Notes: generated by a model from the sequence alone, not told the origin. Shown: positions 7,933 to 16,761, counted from the stretch's first letter. The stretch: 32,892 bases of DNA from Natrinema soli (GCF_028618695.1 NZ_JAQIVI010000271.1:1-32892); one strand, 5' to 3'. A program made the numbers and translations.

Positions 7933-8631
7933 ATGATCTCGGTCGAAGACATCGACGTTCACTACGGCGATCTTCAGGTGCTGTGGGAACTTTCGCTCGA
8001 GATCAGAGAGGACGACTCTATCGTCGCGATCGTCGGCCCGAACGGAGCGGGGAAGACGACTCTCCTCAAGACGCTCTCTGGGGTACTCAGACCGACGACC
8101 GGCAGTATCGAACTGTTCGGCGAGGCGACGCACGACCTCTCCCCGAGCGACATCGTTCAGCGGGGATTCGTCCACGTCTCGGAAAAGCGAAATCTGTTCC
8201 ACGATCTGACGGTGTACGAGAACCTCCGAATGGGTGCGTATACGCAACGTGACGAGTTCGACGAGACCTACGAGGAAGTCACCGATATGTTCCCCGTTCT
8301 CGAGGAGCGCCGCGACCAGAAGGCGGGGACGCTCAGCGGCGGCGAACAACAGATGCTCGCGATCGGGCGCGGACTGATGGCACACCCGACGGTCCTGGCG
8401 CTCGACGAACCGTCCGGCGCGCTCGCGCCGCAGTTGGCGGGGCGCGTCTTCGAGAAGATAGACGAGATCAGCGAGGACATCACGATCATTCTCATCGAAC
8501 AGCACGTCGATCAGGCCCTCGACCTGTCGGATCGCGTCTACCTGCTCGAGAACGGTCGGATCGCTACCGAAGGGACCGGGGCCGAGATGCTCGAAAGCGA
8601 CCACGTGAGAGAGACGTACCTGAGTGGCTGA
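7933..8631 (+). CDS. livF: Branched-chain-type ABC transporter ATP-binding protein (LivF-like)
   Basis: A 232-residue ATPase, the LivF partner of the importer. Walker A is GPNGAGKT (35-42), the signature LSGGEQQ (134-140) is canonical, Walker B is LALDEP (155-160) and the switch segment is IEQHVDQAL. The ATG at 7933 is one base after the livG stop, so the two are translated from one message; the upstream in-frame start at 7918 would overlap livG. A complete signature here next to a degenerate one in livG gives an asymmetric ATPase pair. A MITE is inserted 56 bp after the stop, separating livF from livK. Confidence 0.92.
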   Translation: MISVEDIDVHYGDLQVLWELSLEIREDDSIVAIVGPNGAGKTTLLKTLSGVLRPTTGSIELFGEATHDLSPSDIVQRGFVHVSEKRNLFHDLTVYENLRMGAYTQRDEFDETYEEVTDMFPVLEERRDQKAGTLSGGEQQMLAIGRGLMAHPTVLALDEPSGALAPQLAGRVFEKIDEISEDITIILIEQHVDQALDLSDRVYLLENGRIATEGTGAEMLESDHVRETYLSG

Positions 8632-8686
8632 TCGTTCCGTTCAGAACTCCGTCTTCTAAGCGAATTTTCGCGGATCAGTCGTTTTC

Positions 8687-8694
8687 TGCCGCCC
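8687..8694. repeat. Left 8-bp target-site duplication of the MITE
   Basis: TGCCGCCC at 8687-8694 is repeated exactly at 8927-8934 on the other side of the element. Eight base pairs is the duplication length known for IS6-family insertion. Confidence 0.85.
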
Positions 8695-8926
8695 GGTACT
8701 GTCTAGATAAGGGAAACCGCAAGACAGGACGACAATGAAGTGACGGTATCGGTTGTGAAATTACCATCTATGATTTAACATAAAGAGACCCTGTTCCACG
8801 AGCAGCGAAAATTCGGCTGCTTCAGCAAACGTCCCATAAACAGTAATGGTCCCAGATCCCATCGGTGTTGCTTCGACAGACGCTGAAACGGCGTTTGACG
8901 TTAGAATCGCTTAACTAGACAGTGCC
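8695..8926. mobile_element. 232-bp MITE with IS6-type inverted repeats
   Basis: The left end GGTACTGTCTAGATAAGGG and the reverse complement of the right end, GGCACTGTCTAGTTAAGCG, match at 16 of 19 positions. The element is flanked by the perfect 8-bp direct repeat TGCCGCCC. It has no open frame of note, so it must have been moved in trans by an IS6-family transposase with the same termini. The terminus at position 66 is nearly identical. The element fills most of the livF-livK gap and ends 38 bp before the livK TATA box. It may have split an original livGFK transcript, but that is inference. Confidence 0.85.
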
Positions 8927-8934
8927 TGCCGCCC
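8927..8934. repeat. Right 8-bp target-site duplication of the MITE
   Basis: An exact copy of TGCCGCCC from 8687-8694, directly abutting the right inverted repeat. Confidence 0.85.
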
Positions 8935-9001
8935 CATCACGTCAACTGTTATCAACCACCAAAGTTTTAATACGTATCGGGTAGCTTGAGAATATGGCAG
9001 T

Positions 9002-10228
9002 ATGACTAGAACGCCTGAGACGCGCATGAACAGACGTAACTATATCAAAGCAACTGGCACTGGCGTCAGTACGTCGCTCCTGGCCGGGTGCTTCATCAGC
9101 GGTGAGGGGAGCAGTGACACGATCACGATTGTCGCCCTCGAACCGTTGTCGGGCGTGTTCTCGGTGTACGGTCCGCGGCACCGAGACGGAGCCGAGTTCG
9201 CGGCCGAACAGATAAACGCCGACGGCGGCGTCCGTGACCGGGACATAGAGATCGATGTCGTCGACACCGAGGGAACGGCCCAGGAGACAGTGACGGCCTT
9301 TACCGAGGCGATCGAGCGGAACAACGCGGTCGCGGGGATCGGGCCGGGTGCGTCCGAGGCGGCGATTCGCGGCGGCGACATCGCACTGGAGAACGAGGTC
9401 CCGCTGTACTTGCATGCTGCAGGTGCCGTCGCAGCGAACCCGCGGGACAACGACTACGTCTTCCGGACGAGCCTGCCCGCGACCCCGACGGTCGGGAGAG
9501 CACAGGCCCAGATGATCGAAGAGGGAGGGTACAACAACATCGGTGTCATCTTCGAGGACGGCGTCTGGGGTGACGAGTACAGTGCCGCGATAGACGCGTA
9601 CTTCCCCGACGGCATCACCCTCACTACCGAGACCGCACCGATCCCCGAAACGGACTTCGTCCCCTTGTTGCGCGGATTCCCCGACGATACCGAGGTGATA
9701 CTCGGGAGCGGCCATCCGGCGGGCGTCAGCAGCATGTACAACCAAGTGTACGAAGTCGGTCTCGACCCGGATCTGTATCTCGGTGCCATCACGCCGATGG
9801 AAGCGGATTACGACGCGCTCGGAGACGACATCGAAGATTCGTTCGCCTCGTTCAACGCGACGGACATGTACAGCGACGACTACGCGGACGTGGCGTCGAC
9901 GTACCAGAATGAAACCGGAGACGTCTTCGACCACGCGCAGGTCAACGGGTACGTCTCGGTTCAGTTGATCGCCAACTCGATAGAGGAAGCGGGATCGGCC
10001 GATCCGGCCGACATCGCCGAGGCGACGCGAACGGGCTCCTTCGACCTCCTCTTCGGATCGCCGATCGAGTACACGGAGTGGGGCGAGATCGAGAATTCGG
10101 TCCAGATCTACAACTCCTTCACCATCGGCGAATCGCCGGACCACTGGCCCGACGTCGGCTTCGCCCCGGAAGAAGCGTTCCGGACGGATCCGCTCCCGGC
10201 GTACGAACCCGGGGAACTCGACATATAA
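9002..10228 (+). CDS. livK: ABC transporter substrate-binding lipoprotein (LivK-like)
   Basis: A 408-residue periplasmic-binding-protein fold of the leucine/amide-binding family, which captures substrate outside the cell for the LivFGHM importer. The N-terminus has a twin-Arg-like RRNYIK and a lipobox LAGC with the lipidation Cys at 30, the usual Tat lipoprotein export of haloarchaea. The mature part begins ITIVALEPLSGVFSVYG and carries the PLSG...G ligand-loop pattern, then FAAEQINADGG, typical of the family. A TATA box at 8965-8972 lies about 33 nt before the ATG. It is convergent with livM. The neighbouring genes suggest that the cargo is the catabolic substrate of the island. Confidence 0.92.
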   Translation: MTRTPETRMNRRNYIKATGTGVSTSLLAGCFISGEGSSDTITIVALEPLSGVFSVYGPRHRDGAEFAAEQINADGGVRDRDIEIDVVDTEGTAQETVTAFTEAIERNNAVAGIGPGASEAAIRGGDIALENEVPLYLHAAGAVAANPRDNDYVFRTSLPATPTVGRAQAQMIEEGGYNNIGVIFEDGVWGDEYSAAIDAYFPDGITLTTETAPIPETDFVPLLRGFPDDTEVILGSGHPAGVSSMYNQVYEVGLDPDLYLGAITPMEADYDALGDDIEDSFASFNATDMYSDDYADVASTYQNETGDVFDHAQVNGYVSVQLIANSIEEAGSADPADIAEATRTGSFDLLFGSPIEYTEWGEIENSVQIYNSFTIGESPDHWPDVGFAPEEAFRTDPLPAYEPGELDI

Positions 10229-10509
10229 CACGCTGCTTTTCCGGCGGTTCCGTACCGACGAATCCGGTCTCGAGACAGCATATCGGGACGCCCGTTGACG
10301 TCTTGTTGTACTCTCACCCGCCGTACCGACGGTTTCCCCTCGTCCACTCTACGGCGATGGACGGAACGCTGTCGAGTAGTTCTCGGTGAGATACCAACGG
10401 GCGGGATTGGGAGCCGTGTTGGAACGCTTCGCTTCCAGACCATCCCACTCGAGCGAGCGGGTTCTACTGCCCGCCGAACGTGAGAAACGAGACGAACCGG
10501 AGCTGCCGG
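10229..10509. other. Convergent livK/livM intergenic region
   Basis: 281 bp between the convergent stops of livK and livM. CCGTACCGACG occurs at about 10249 and again near 10320. I see no RNA gene, no clear U-tract terminator and no inverted-repeat pair that would mark an element. Confidence 0.4.
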
Positions 10510-11505
10510 TTACGAACGCGCCAGCAATTCGGTGGCGCGCCGTCTGACACCGTATTTGTCGAGGCACTTCTCGGAGAAGGGAACGACTCCCTGTCGGAAG
10601 TAGAGGAAGAGTGCCATGAGCAACAACCCGAAGAGAATCGATCGGTACTCGGCGAAATTCCGGAGCTGCTCGTTCAGGTAGATGATCAACGCCGCGCCGA
10701 TGAGCGGCCCGTACATCGTTCGGAGCCCGCCGACGATGAGCATGATGAGAATCATCACGTCGATGTTGTTGAACGTGAACGTGCCGGGGCCGATGAACCC
10801 CGATAGCTGACCGAAGAACGGACCGGTCAGCCCGATAGCGAACGTCGCGATGAACCCGGCGATCACCTTGTACTTGACGACGTTGAGTCCGATGGATTTC
10901 GCCGCCGTCTCGTCCTGACGAATCATCTCAAACGCGAGCCCGTACTTCGAGTTCAGCAGATACTGGTAGAGCGCCAACAGCGCGAGGAGAATCGCGCTGA
11001 GGGTGTAGAAGAGGACGATGTCCTCGGTGAACCACGGGAGGTTCTCGAGCGGCCGAATTCGGAGCTCGTTGAACATGAGACCCGTGACGCCGCCCGTAAT
11101 ATCCCGCAAACTGTTAATCAACTCGATGAGGGAAAACTGCAGCGCGAGCGTGAGAATCGAAATGACGATAACCGTGAGATCGCGGATGGCCGCGACGTAC
11201 GTCACGACGATACCGACGATTCCGGCGAAGGAAGCGCCCAGAAGGAGGGTGAGCCAAGGGGACACACCGAGCCACTGCGCTCCGAGGGCCGTCGTGTAGG
11301 CACCGATCGCGGCGACTGCTCCCGTAAACAGGAGAAGCTGATCGGTGTGGCCGAAGACGATGTTGAGCGCCGTCGTCAAGATTGCGTACAGCGCCATCAG
11401 GATGAAGATACGCGCTATGTAACCCGCCCCGGGAGCGAAGAACGACGGCGGAATGAGGACGAGTACGAGCGCGACGATTGCGAGGCGGTGGGAATCCCAG
11501 TTCAT
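10510..11505 (-). CDS. livM: Branched-chain-type ABC transporter permease (LivM-like)
   Basis: A 331-residue polytopic permease of the LivM type. Hydrophobic segments begin at LAIVALVLVLIPPSFF and continue through most of the protein. The hallmark YAILTTALNIVFGHTDQLLL near residue 40-60 and the cytoplasmic EMIRQDETAAKSIGLNV EAA-like loop, which contacts the ATPases, are clear. It ends with a Pro-rich GVVPF and a basic tail. The ATG overlaps the livH stop by 4 bp (11502-11505), so it is translated after LivH from the same mRNA. Membrane protein; it forms the channel with LivH. Confidence 0.92.
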   Translation of the reverse strand: MNWDSHRLAIVALVLVLIPPSFFAPGAGYIARIFILMALYAILTTALNIVFGHTDQLLLFTGAVAAIGAYTTALGAQWLGVSPWLTLLLGASFAGIVGIVVTYVAAIRDLTVIVISILTLALQFSLIELINSLRDITGGVTGLMFNELRIRPLENLPWFTEDIVLFYTLSAILLALLALYQYLLNSKYGLAFEMIRQDETAAKSIGLNVVKYKVIAGFIATFAIGLTGPFFGQLSGFIGPGTFTFNNIDVMILIMLIVGGLRTMYGPLIGAALIIYLNEQLRNFAEYRSILFGLLLMALFLYFRQGVVPFSEKCLDKYGVRRRATELLARS

Positions 11506-12365
11506 TGTATTCCCTCCGGTTTGACGAGTAACACGCCGATTGCGATTCCGAACAGTGCTATCGTCGAGATGTACGCACCGAGGTACGCGCTGATAAACGT
11601 CGTCAGTATCCCCAGCCCGACGCCGGCGACGACCACGCCGAGAATGCTGGTGACGCCACCGACGATCGAAACGACGACGGCGGTGATAGTCAGGTCGAAC
11701 GCGCCGGCGACGCTGGTTTCGAACGACGTCCCGTACAACACGCCGGCGAACGCGGCGATGGCGACGCTCAGCACGAAAACGAACGTCCGCATTCGTTTCG
11801 TGTCGATACCACAGAAGACCGCACCGGTTTCGTCCTGCAGTATCGTTCGCGTCGCCAGACCGGTGTACGTGCGACTGAAAAAGAGGTACATTCCCGCGAG
11901 GGTCACCAGTGAGACGACGATGATGAGTATCGAACTTCCCCTGATGAACGCACCGGACAGTTCTACCGTATCGATGTGAACCGGGACAGAGAACTCGCCG
12001 CTGTATCGGAGCGAGAGCGCTCCCTGAAGCGCTATCGACAACCCGAGGGTCGTGAAGATGCCCAGCAATAGGCGTTCGTCCCCTTCGGATCGGTACACCA
12101 GCTGGAGGAGGGTTCGCTCGAGAAACAGTCCGAACGCCGCCGTCGCGGCGATCGCAACGACCGCCGCAGCGACGACGGGGAGACTGCCGGTCAGTTCGAA
12201 CGTGAGCAGGATTGCGATAACCGTGAACGCACCCAGCGCCAGATTCAAAACGCCGCCGAGTCCGAACACGAGCGTAATTCCTAACCCGAGCATCGCGTAC
12301 AAGAGCCCGATACTGAGCCCGTCTACTAGCAACGCACCTATTCGTACGAGTGTGTCTGTCGCCAT
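11502..12365 (-). CDS. livH: Branched-chain-type ABC transporter permease (LivH-like)
   Basis: A 287-residue polytopic permease with the LivH landmarks. LVDGLSIGLLYAMLGLGITL opens the first membrane segment, LVFGLGGVLNLALGAF follows, and a coupling-loop region contains RTYTGLATRTILQDETGAV and GIDTKRMRT. Later segments include LTITAVVVSIVGG, and the protein ends in the usual LLVKPEGIQ. A TATA box at 12401-12410 lies about 40 nt upstream. A perfect 7-bp inverted repeat lies between it and the ATG, so this livHM operon may be controlled by a repressor at the start site. It is encoded opposite to livGFK. Confidence 0.92.
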   Translation of the reverse strand: MATDTLVRIGALLVDGLSIGLLYAMLGLGITLVFGLGGVLNLALGAFTVIAILLTFELTGSLPVVAAAVVAIAATAAFGLFLERTLLQLVYRSEGDERLLLGIFTTLGLSIALQGALSLRYSGEFSVPVHIDTVELSGAFIRGSSILIIVVSLVTLAGMYLFFSRTYTGLATRTILQDETGAVFCGIDTKRMRTFVFVLSVAIAAFAGVLYGTSFETSVAGAFDLTITAVVVSIVGGVTSILGVVVAGVGLGILTTFISAYLGAYISTIALFGIAIGVLLVKPEGIQ

Positions 12366-12372
12366 TATTGCC

Positions 12373-12410
12373 GTCTGTCTCTCAGTGGGACAGACAATTT
12401 CTTATATGTT
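12373..12410 (-). promoter_or_regulatory. livH promoter with operator-like inverted repeat
   Basis: The TATA-like element at 12401-12410 (minus-strand AACATATAAG) is followed by GTCTGTC (12373-12379) and GACAGAC (12389-12395). These are perfect 7-bp arms separated by 9 bp. They lie across the expected start site and 5' leader, so they could be an operator or an mRNA hairpin. The regulator is not identified. Confidence 0.5.
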
Positions 12411-12487
12411 TTGGTGATTGAGAACACACCACATTCAAAAATCGATCCGCAATCACGAAAACGGAGCACGACGACCGACTCGGCCGA

Positions 12488-13114
12488 TTACTCGGGCCCG
12501 AAACTCTCGATCTCGACGGTATCGAGGTCGACTCCGACTCGAGTAAGAGCTTCTTTCGTCTCTTCGACGAACTGTTGGAATCCGAACGCGTAGATTTCGA
12601 CCGTGGAGAGATCGAGCGATTCGACTGCGGCTCCGAGGTCGTCCGAGAGAACGACCGTGGTACCGCTTTCTTCCAGGGTCGTGAGACGATCTCCGTGTGG
12701 CGGGTGGCTGCCGCCGTAGAGGATCGTCACGTCGTGATCCAGCCGCCGGGCGCGCTCGGCGATACCGACCGCCGGTCCGATACCGGGTCCGCTCGCGAAC
12801 ACGAGAGCGTCACCGTCGTCGATATACTGGATGTCGCCGAACGGACCCTCGACGGTGATCGTCTCGCCGAGCGTGCGTTCGACGAGCCAGGGGCCGAGCG
12901 TCCCGTCGGGATCAGCCGCGACCGTCAGTTCGAACCGTTCCTCGACGTCAGGAGAAGAGATCGTATAATACCCGGTTTCTTCCTCGCCGTCGATGGTCGC
13001 CCGGACCAAGACGAACTGTCCGGGATAGGCCTCGAAATCGGCCGGCGCTTCGACTTCGATAGCGGCAGTTCGGTCACCGACGTCCTCGAGTCTGGTAATT
13101 CGCAGTTCCGGCAT
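12488..13114 (-). CDS. FNR-superfamily flavin/NAD(P)H reductase (Fre/LuxG-sized)
   Basis: A 208-residue protein with the ferredoxin-NADP reductase fold and no iron-sulfur domain. Residues 1-100 form the FAD/FMN-binding barrel with GQFVLVRA and the flavin motif YYTISSP (49-55), plus GPFGD (90-94). The second half is the pyridine-nucleotide domain with ASGPGIGPAVG (107-117) and a C-terminal VEIESFG. Size and layout resemble Fre/LuxG reductases, which supply free reduced flavin to monooxygenases. It could be the reductase partner of the LLM enzyme, but it might equally reduce another redox partner. A TATA box at 13139-13146 is about 28 nt from the ATG, so the mRNA is probably leaderless. Confidence 0.85.
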   Translation of the reverse strand: MPELRITRLEDVGDRTAAIEVEAPADFEAYPGQFVLVRATIDGEEETGYYTISSPDVEERFELTVAADPDGTLGPWLVERTLGETITVEGPFGDIQYIDDGDALVFASGPGIGPAVGIAERARRLDHDVTILYGGSHPPHGDRLTTLEESGTTVVLSDDLGAAVESLDLSTVEIYAFGFQQFVEETKEALTRVGVDLDTVEIESFGPE

Positions 13115-13159
13115 ACCGTACTCTCCCAGTGAACGGAGTAAAAAGATTTGGTCGGTGCA

Positions 13160-13969
13160 CTACACCCCGAGGGCGAACTCCCGGAGTTCGCGGTTGAACC
13201 GCTCCGGTCGCTCCCAGAACGGCGAGTGGCCCGTCTCCGGATAGACGGACCGCTCCGCGTCGTCGATGAGCTCGGCGTACTGTCGCGAGGCCTCGGGGAG
13301 CACGACGGCGTCTTCTTCGCCGTGCGTGAGGAGGACGGGGACGTCCAGCGCCGCGAGTTCGGTCTCGTGGCTCACCGTTCGGTCGCGGAGACTGTCGCGG
13401 ACGTGCGGCGGGACGACGACGTTGTATCCTAACATGTAGGATCGGTCTTCCGGCGAGAGATCGCCGTAGACGCACAGTTCGACGAACTGTCGCATCGTTT
13501 CGACGCTCTCTTCGGCGTCGGTCGAAACGAATCCCGACACGAGATCGATGTACTTCGATCCGAGTCGTTCGGTCGCCGTCTCGGTGCCGATCGACGAAAC
13601 CGCGCCGACGAGGTTGATACCTGCAACGTCGTCCGTTCCGAAGGCTTCGACGTAGTCGAGAACGACCAGTCCGCCGTACGACCAGCCGACGAGGACGACG
13701 TCCTCCAGATCGAGCGCCGCGATGACCGAGCGAACGTCCTCGGCCCACAGTTCGGACCCCTCATACGCGTCGCGGGGTTTGTCCGAGTCGCCGTGGCCGC
13801 GGTTGTCCATCGCGACGAGTCGGAGATCGTCCGTGAGTCCCGACCTGAATTGCTTTCGCCAGCAGAGCCGACTCTGGGAGTAGCCGTGAACGAGCAACAC
13901 CGGCTGGCCGCTGCCGACCGCCTCGACGTGAAGCGCCAGATCACCGCTGTAGACCGCGTGGGAAACCAT
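13160..13969 (-). CDS. Alpha/beta-fold hydrolase
   Basis: A 269-residue hydrolase resembling 3-oxoadipate enol-lactonase and meta-cleavage hydrolases. It has the oxyanion HGYSQS loop (29-34), MDNRGHGDSD after strand 4, and the nucleophile elbow GWSYGG with S97. Acid D220 lies in THGEEDAVVLP and base H248 in ETGHSPFWERPERF. The ATG at 13969 is preferred to the upstream starts at 13999 and 14029. A TATA-like GAATACGT element lies 23-30 nt upstream, and family alignment also begins there. It diverges from the SDR gene. The function is probably hydrolysis of an ester, lactone or C-C bond in the island's pathway; the substrate is unknown. Confidence 0.88.
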   Translation of the reverse strand: MVSHAVYSGDLALHVEAVGSGQPVLLVHGYSQSRLCWRKQFRSGLTDDLRLVAMDNRGHGDSDKPRDAYEGSELWAEDVRSVIAALDLEDVVLVGWSYGGLVVLDYVEAFGTDDVAGINLVGAVSSIGTETATERLGSKYIDLVSGFVSTDAEESVETMRQFVELCVYGDLSPEDRSYMLGYNVVVPPHVRDSLRDRTVSHETELAALDVPVLLTHGEEDAVVLPEASRQYAELIDDAERSVYPETGHSPFWERPERFNRELREFALGV

Positions 13970-14128
13970 GGTAACGAATCGCTTCCGATACGTATTCATT
14001 GTTGGGATCACAGCCGTCAATCCGGGCACCGTTGGAATCGCTCGATCGGCGGCGAACGGACTCGAGCCAACTTCGATCTCGGTCGACTGATCAGAGCTTT
14101 TATATCTATGTCTGGGTATTGTGAACGC

Positions 14129-14905
14129 ATGTCTTCCCTACTAACCGGAAAGACGGCCGTCGTTACGGGCGGTGCGAGCGGCATCGGTCGCGGTATCGCG
14201 CTGAAACTGGCCTCCCACGGCGCGGATATCGTCGTCGCCGACCTGCGAGAAACGCCCCGAACACCGGAAACGACACCGACACTGGAGGCGATCGAAGCGG
14301 AGACCGATTCGCAGGGTCGCTTCGTCGAATGCGACGTGACGAACTACGAGGACGTGGTCGACGCGGTCGATGCGGCGGACGAGTTCGGCGGGATCGACGT
14401 GATGGTCAACAATGCGGGGATCGTTCACCCGGTCGAGTTCTTCGAAACTGACGACGACGACTTCGAGACGCTCGTGAACGTCAACCTGAAGGGCGCGTAC
14501 TTCGGGTGCCAGGCCGCCGGCGAGCGAATGCTGGAAAACGGTGGCGGATCCATTATCAACGTCGCGAGCACCGCCGCGGAACAGGGATTCGTCGAACCCG
14601 GCGCTATCCTCTACTGTGCGGCGAAAGGCGGCGTGAAATCGATGACGTTCGCGATCGCCGACCTGCTCGGTCCGGAGGTGCGAGTGAACGCGATTCAGCC
14701 GGGGTTCACCGACGAGACCGGACTCGCCGAAAACCACGACGAAGAAGCCGCGAGGGCTCGAGCGGCCGAGACGTCACTGGACCGGCTCGGCAATCCCGAC
14801 GATCTGGGTAACGTCGCCGTCTTCCTCGCGAGCGATCTCTCGTCGTACGTGACCGCGGAAGGGATCCTGGTCGACGGGGGCTGGGTCAATACCGGTGGTC
14901 CCTGA
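14129..14905 (+). CDS. Short-chain dehydrogenase/reductase (SDR)
   Basis: A 258-residue classical SDR that oxidises or reduces hydroxyl/keto groups with NAD(P)(H). It has TGGASGIG (13-20), an acidic D38 after the second strand (VVADLR) favouring NAD(H), NNAG (94-97), and the catalytic set S147 (NVAST), Y162 and K166 (YCAAK). The family C-terminus is ILVDGGW. The ATG at 14129 is chosen because TTTATAT at 14098-14104 sits about 28 nt upstream; the ATG at 14108 would lie too close to that box. It is divergent from the hydrolase and is followed by a zinc alcohol dehydrogenase, making a pair of dehydrogenases. Confidence 0.92.
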   Translation: MSSLLTGKTAVVTGGASGIGRGIALKLASHGADIVVADLRETPRTPETTPTLEAIEAETDSQGRFVECDVTNYEDVVDAVDAADEFGGIDVMVNNAGIVHPVEFFETDDDDFETLVNVNLKGAYFGCQAAGERMLENGGGSIINVASTAAEQGFVEPGAILYCAAKGGVKSMTFAIADLLGPEVRVNAIQPGFTDETGLAENHDEEAARARAAETSLDRLGNPDDLGNVAVFLASDLSSYVTAEGILVDGGWVNTGGP

Positions 14906-15165
14906 CGGCCGTTCGTCGATTGTGCGAACCGATCAGGTCCCGCCCCCGTTTGTCCCGCCGAGATGAGTGGCAGCCGATCCGGTACGAGTGTTACCCGACT
15001 CACACAGCGAGACGAACGAGTTCTACGGTACCTCGAGCACGGGTTGACGAACAGTTCGATCCTCGAAGCCGTCTCGATCGGCTATCGGCTCGGTACCGGT
15101 GTCGCCGCGGCGCCGTCAACGCCGCACCAACGTTTATTGCAACTGGCTTGAAACTATACCTCGAC

Positions 15166-16227
15166 ATGCGAGCAGCACGATATTACGGTCCAAGGGACGT
15201 CCGCGTCGAAGAGATGGACCCGGAAACGGTCGGTGCGAACGACGTACGGGTCGAGGTCGCGGCGTGCGGAATCTGTGGATCCGACCTCCACGAGTACGCC
15301 GCCGGTCCGATCACGATACCCGAAGCGCCCCATCCCGTCACCGGTGACGCGCTTCCGATCACGATCGGACACGAAATCGGCGGGACGATCGTCGAAACGG
15401 GGGCTGACGTCGATCTCGAGGAGGGAACGAACGTCGCCGTCAACCCGATCATCTGGTGTGGCGACTGTCAGTACTGCGACGGGGGGAACTATCACCGCTG
15501 CCAGTCGGGCGGCTTCGTCGGCCTCTCCGGTGGAGGCGGCGGCTTCTCGGAGAACGTCGTCGTCTCCGCCGAGAAGGCCATCCCCATTCCGGACGACGTC
15601 CCGGTCGAACTCGCCGCGCTCGTCGAACCGTTCACGGTCGGCGTTCACGCCGTCGAACAATCGGGTCTCAGACCCGGCGATGCCGTCGCCGTCTTCGGAA
15701 GCGGCCCCATCGGTCTCGCGGTCCTTCAGGCCGCTCTTGCGGCCGGTGCGGGACCGGTGTACGTGTCGGAACCGCAGGCGACTCGACGAACGCGAGCCGC
15801 GGACTGCGGTGCCGACGTAACTATCGATCCGAGCGACGGTGACCCCGTTTCAACCATCCGCGACGAGACCGGCGGTGTCGACGTCGCGTTCGAGGTCGCC
15901 GGCGTCGAACAGTCGCTCAATCACGCACTCACCGTCACGAGAGCCGGCGGGACAGCGACTATCGTGAGTCTCTTCGAGGAACCGGTCGCTATCGATCCGA
16001 ACGACATCGTGGTCACCGAGCGAATCGTCGTCGGAACGGCGGCGTTCGAGGGGGGACCGCTTTCCGGCCGCGAGTTCGGAACGACCGTTCGGAACTTCGC
16101 GACCGGCGACTTCGACCCGGAGGCGCTCGTGACGTCGCGGATCGATCTCGAGGATATCGTCGAGGACGGATTCGAGACGCTCATGGCGGACGGGAGCGAC
16201 GAAGTGAAGATTCTGGTCCGGCCGTAA
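15166..16227 (+). CDS. Zinc-dependent alcohol dehydrogenase, 2,3-butanediol dehydrogenase type
   Basis: A 353-residue medium-chain dehydrogenase. Catalytic zinc ligands are C37 in CGICGSD, H69 and E70 in GHE; structural zinc ligands are C98, C101, C104 and C112. A long insert with GPITIPEAPHPVTGDALP before GHE resembles (R,R)-butanediol/threonine dehydrogenase relatives. The Rossmann motif is VFGSGPIGLAV and strand 2 ends VSEP, favouring NAD(H). The ATG at 15166 is set by TTTATT at 15132-15137, about 30 nt upstream. It oxidises a secondary alcohol or diol, with identity unproven. An IclR pseudogene follows convergently. Confidence 0.9.
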   Translation: MRAARYYGPRDVRVEEMDPETVGANDVRVEVAACGICGSDLHEYAAGPITIPEAPHPVTGDALPITIGHEIGGTIVETGADVDLEEGTNVAVNPIIWCGDCQYCDGGNYHRCQSGGFVGLSGGGGGFSENVVVSAEKAIPIPDDVPVELAALVEPFTVGVHAVEQSGLRPGDAVAVFGSGPIGLAVLQAALAAGAGPVYVSEPQATRRTRAADCGADVTIDPSDGDPVSTIRDETGGVDVAFEVAGVEQSLNHALTVTRAGGTATIVSLFEEPVAIDPNDIVVTERIVVGTAAFEGGPLSGREFGTTVRNFATGDFDPEALVTSRIDLEDIVEDGFETLMADGSDEVKILVRP

Positions 16228-16289
16228 CTGGGGCCGATACCGGAGCGCTCCGCGAGCAACGATACGCAGTTGTCGTGACCCTGCTGGCC

Positions 16290-16690
16290 GACTCCCGCGA
16301 GTGGGTGATAGTCAGCTCGACCTCGTTGACGACGCTCAGAATCAGTTCGACGACGTCTTCTTTCAGATATTCGTCGTCCATACGATGGCGTGGCCCCGCG
16401 ACGGAACACGCGCCGATGACGGTCTCATCGGGAACGACGGGGACTGCGACGGCGACGAGCTCCGCCAGTAACTCCGCCTCGTCGGTTAGCGTCTTCTCCA
16501 TTGTCCCCGGAACCCGACGTCGTCGATGTGGCTTCGAACTGTCGATTCCGGAAGCTGAGAGGATGGCCTTTCCGCCCGCGTTCAGGGTGGATCGAGCCGG
16601 CGGCCGAGACGGGTCCGCGTGAAAACGCCCTGCGTCCCGTTTTCTCGGAACAGAGTGATACCCGGCCGGCCTCGAGGATGGAGACCATAT
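16290..16690 (-). pseudogene. Broken IclR-family transcriptional regulator
   Basis: Pieces of an IclR effector domain can be read on the minus strand in more than one frame. ILEAGRVSLCSEKTG comes first, then in another frame LNAGGKAILSASG. After a shortened middle part come AVAVPVVPDETVIGACSVAG and PRHRMDDEYLKEDVVELI with NEVELTITHS. The intact IclR at 19884 has the matching blocks RVYLYTEVGES, VSAAGKAILAML, GALSVSGPANRL and NEVELHIAHS. The DNA-binding wHTH is absent and there is at least one frameshift and an internal deletion, so the gene is dead. It probably once regulated the neighbouring ADH/SDR genes. Confidence 0.75.
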
Positions 16691-16761
16691 CTGTCCGTAA
16701 ACCGGAATTCGCGGAACCATCTCACTCTCTTCTCGGTTTGTCCGTCTGGTCACCGCTTCTG

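Noticed and set aside
8942..10231. 429-residue minus-strand frame opposite livK
   Set aside because: It mirrors the livK codons; livK has a lipobox, a twin-Arg motif and family motifs.
14963..15151. 62-residue frame with LTQRDERVLRYLEHGLTN, faintly like a LuxR-type helix-turn-helix
   Set aside because: It has no promoter, breaks up after about 35 residues and overlaps the ADH promoter; the match is too short to support.
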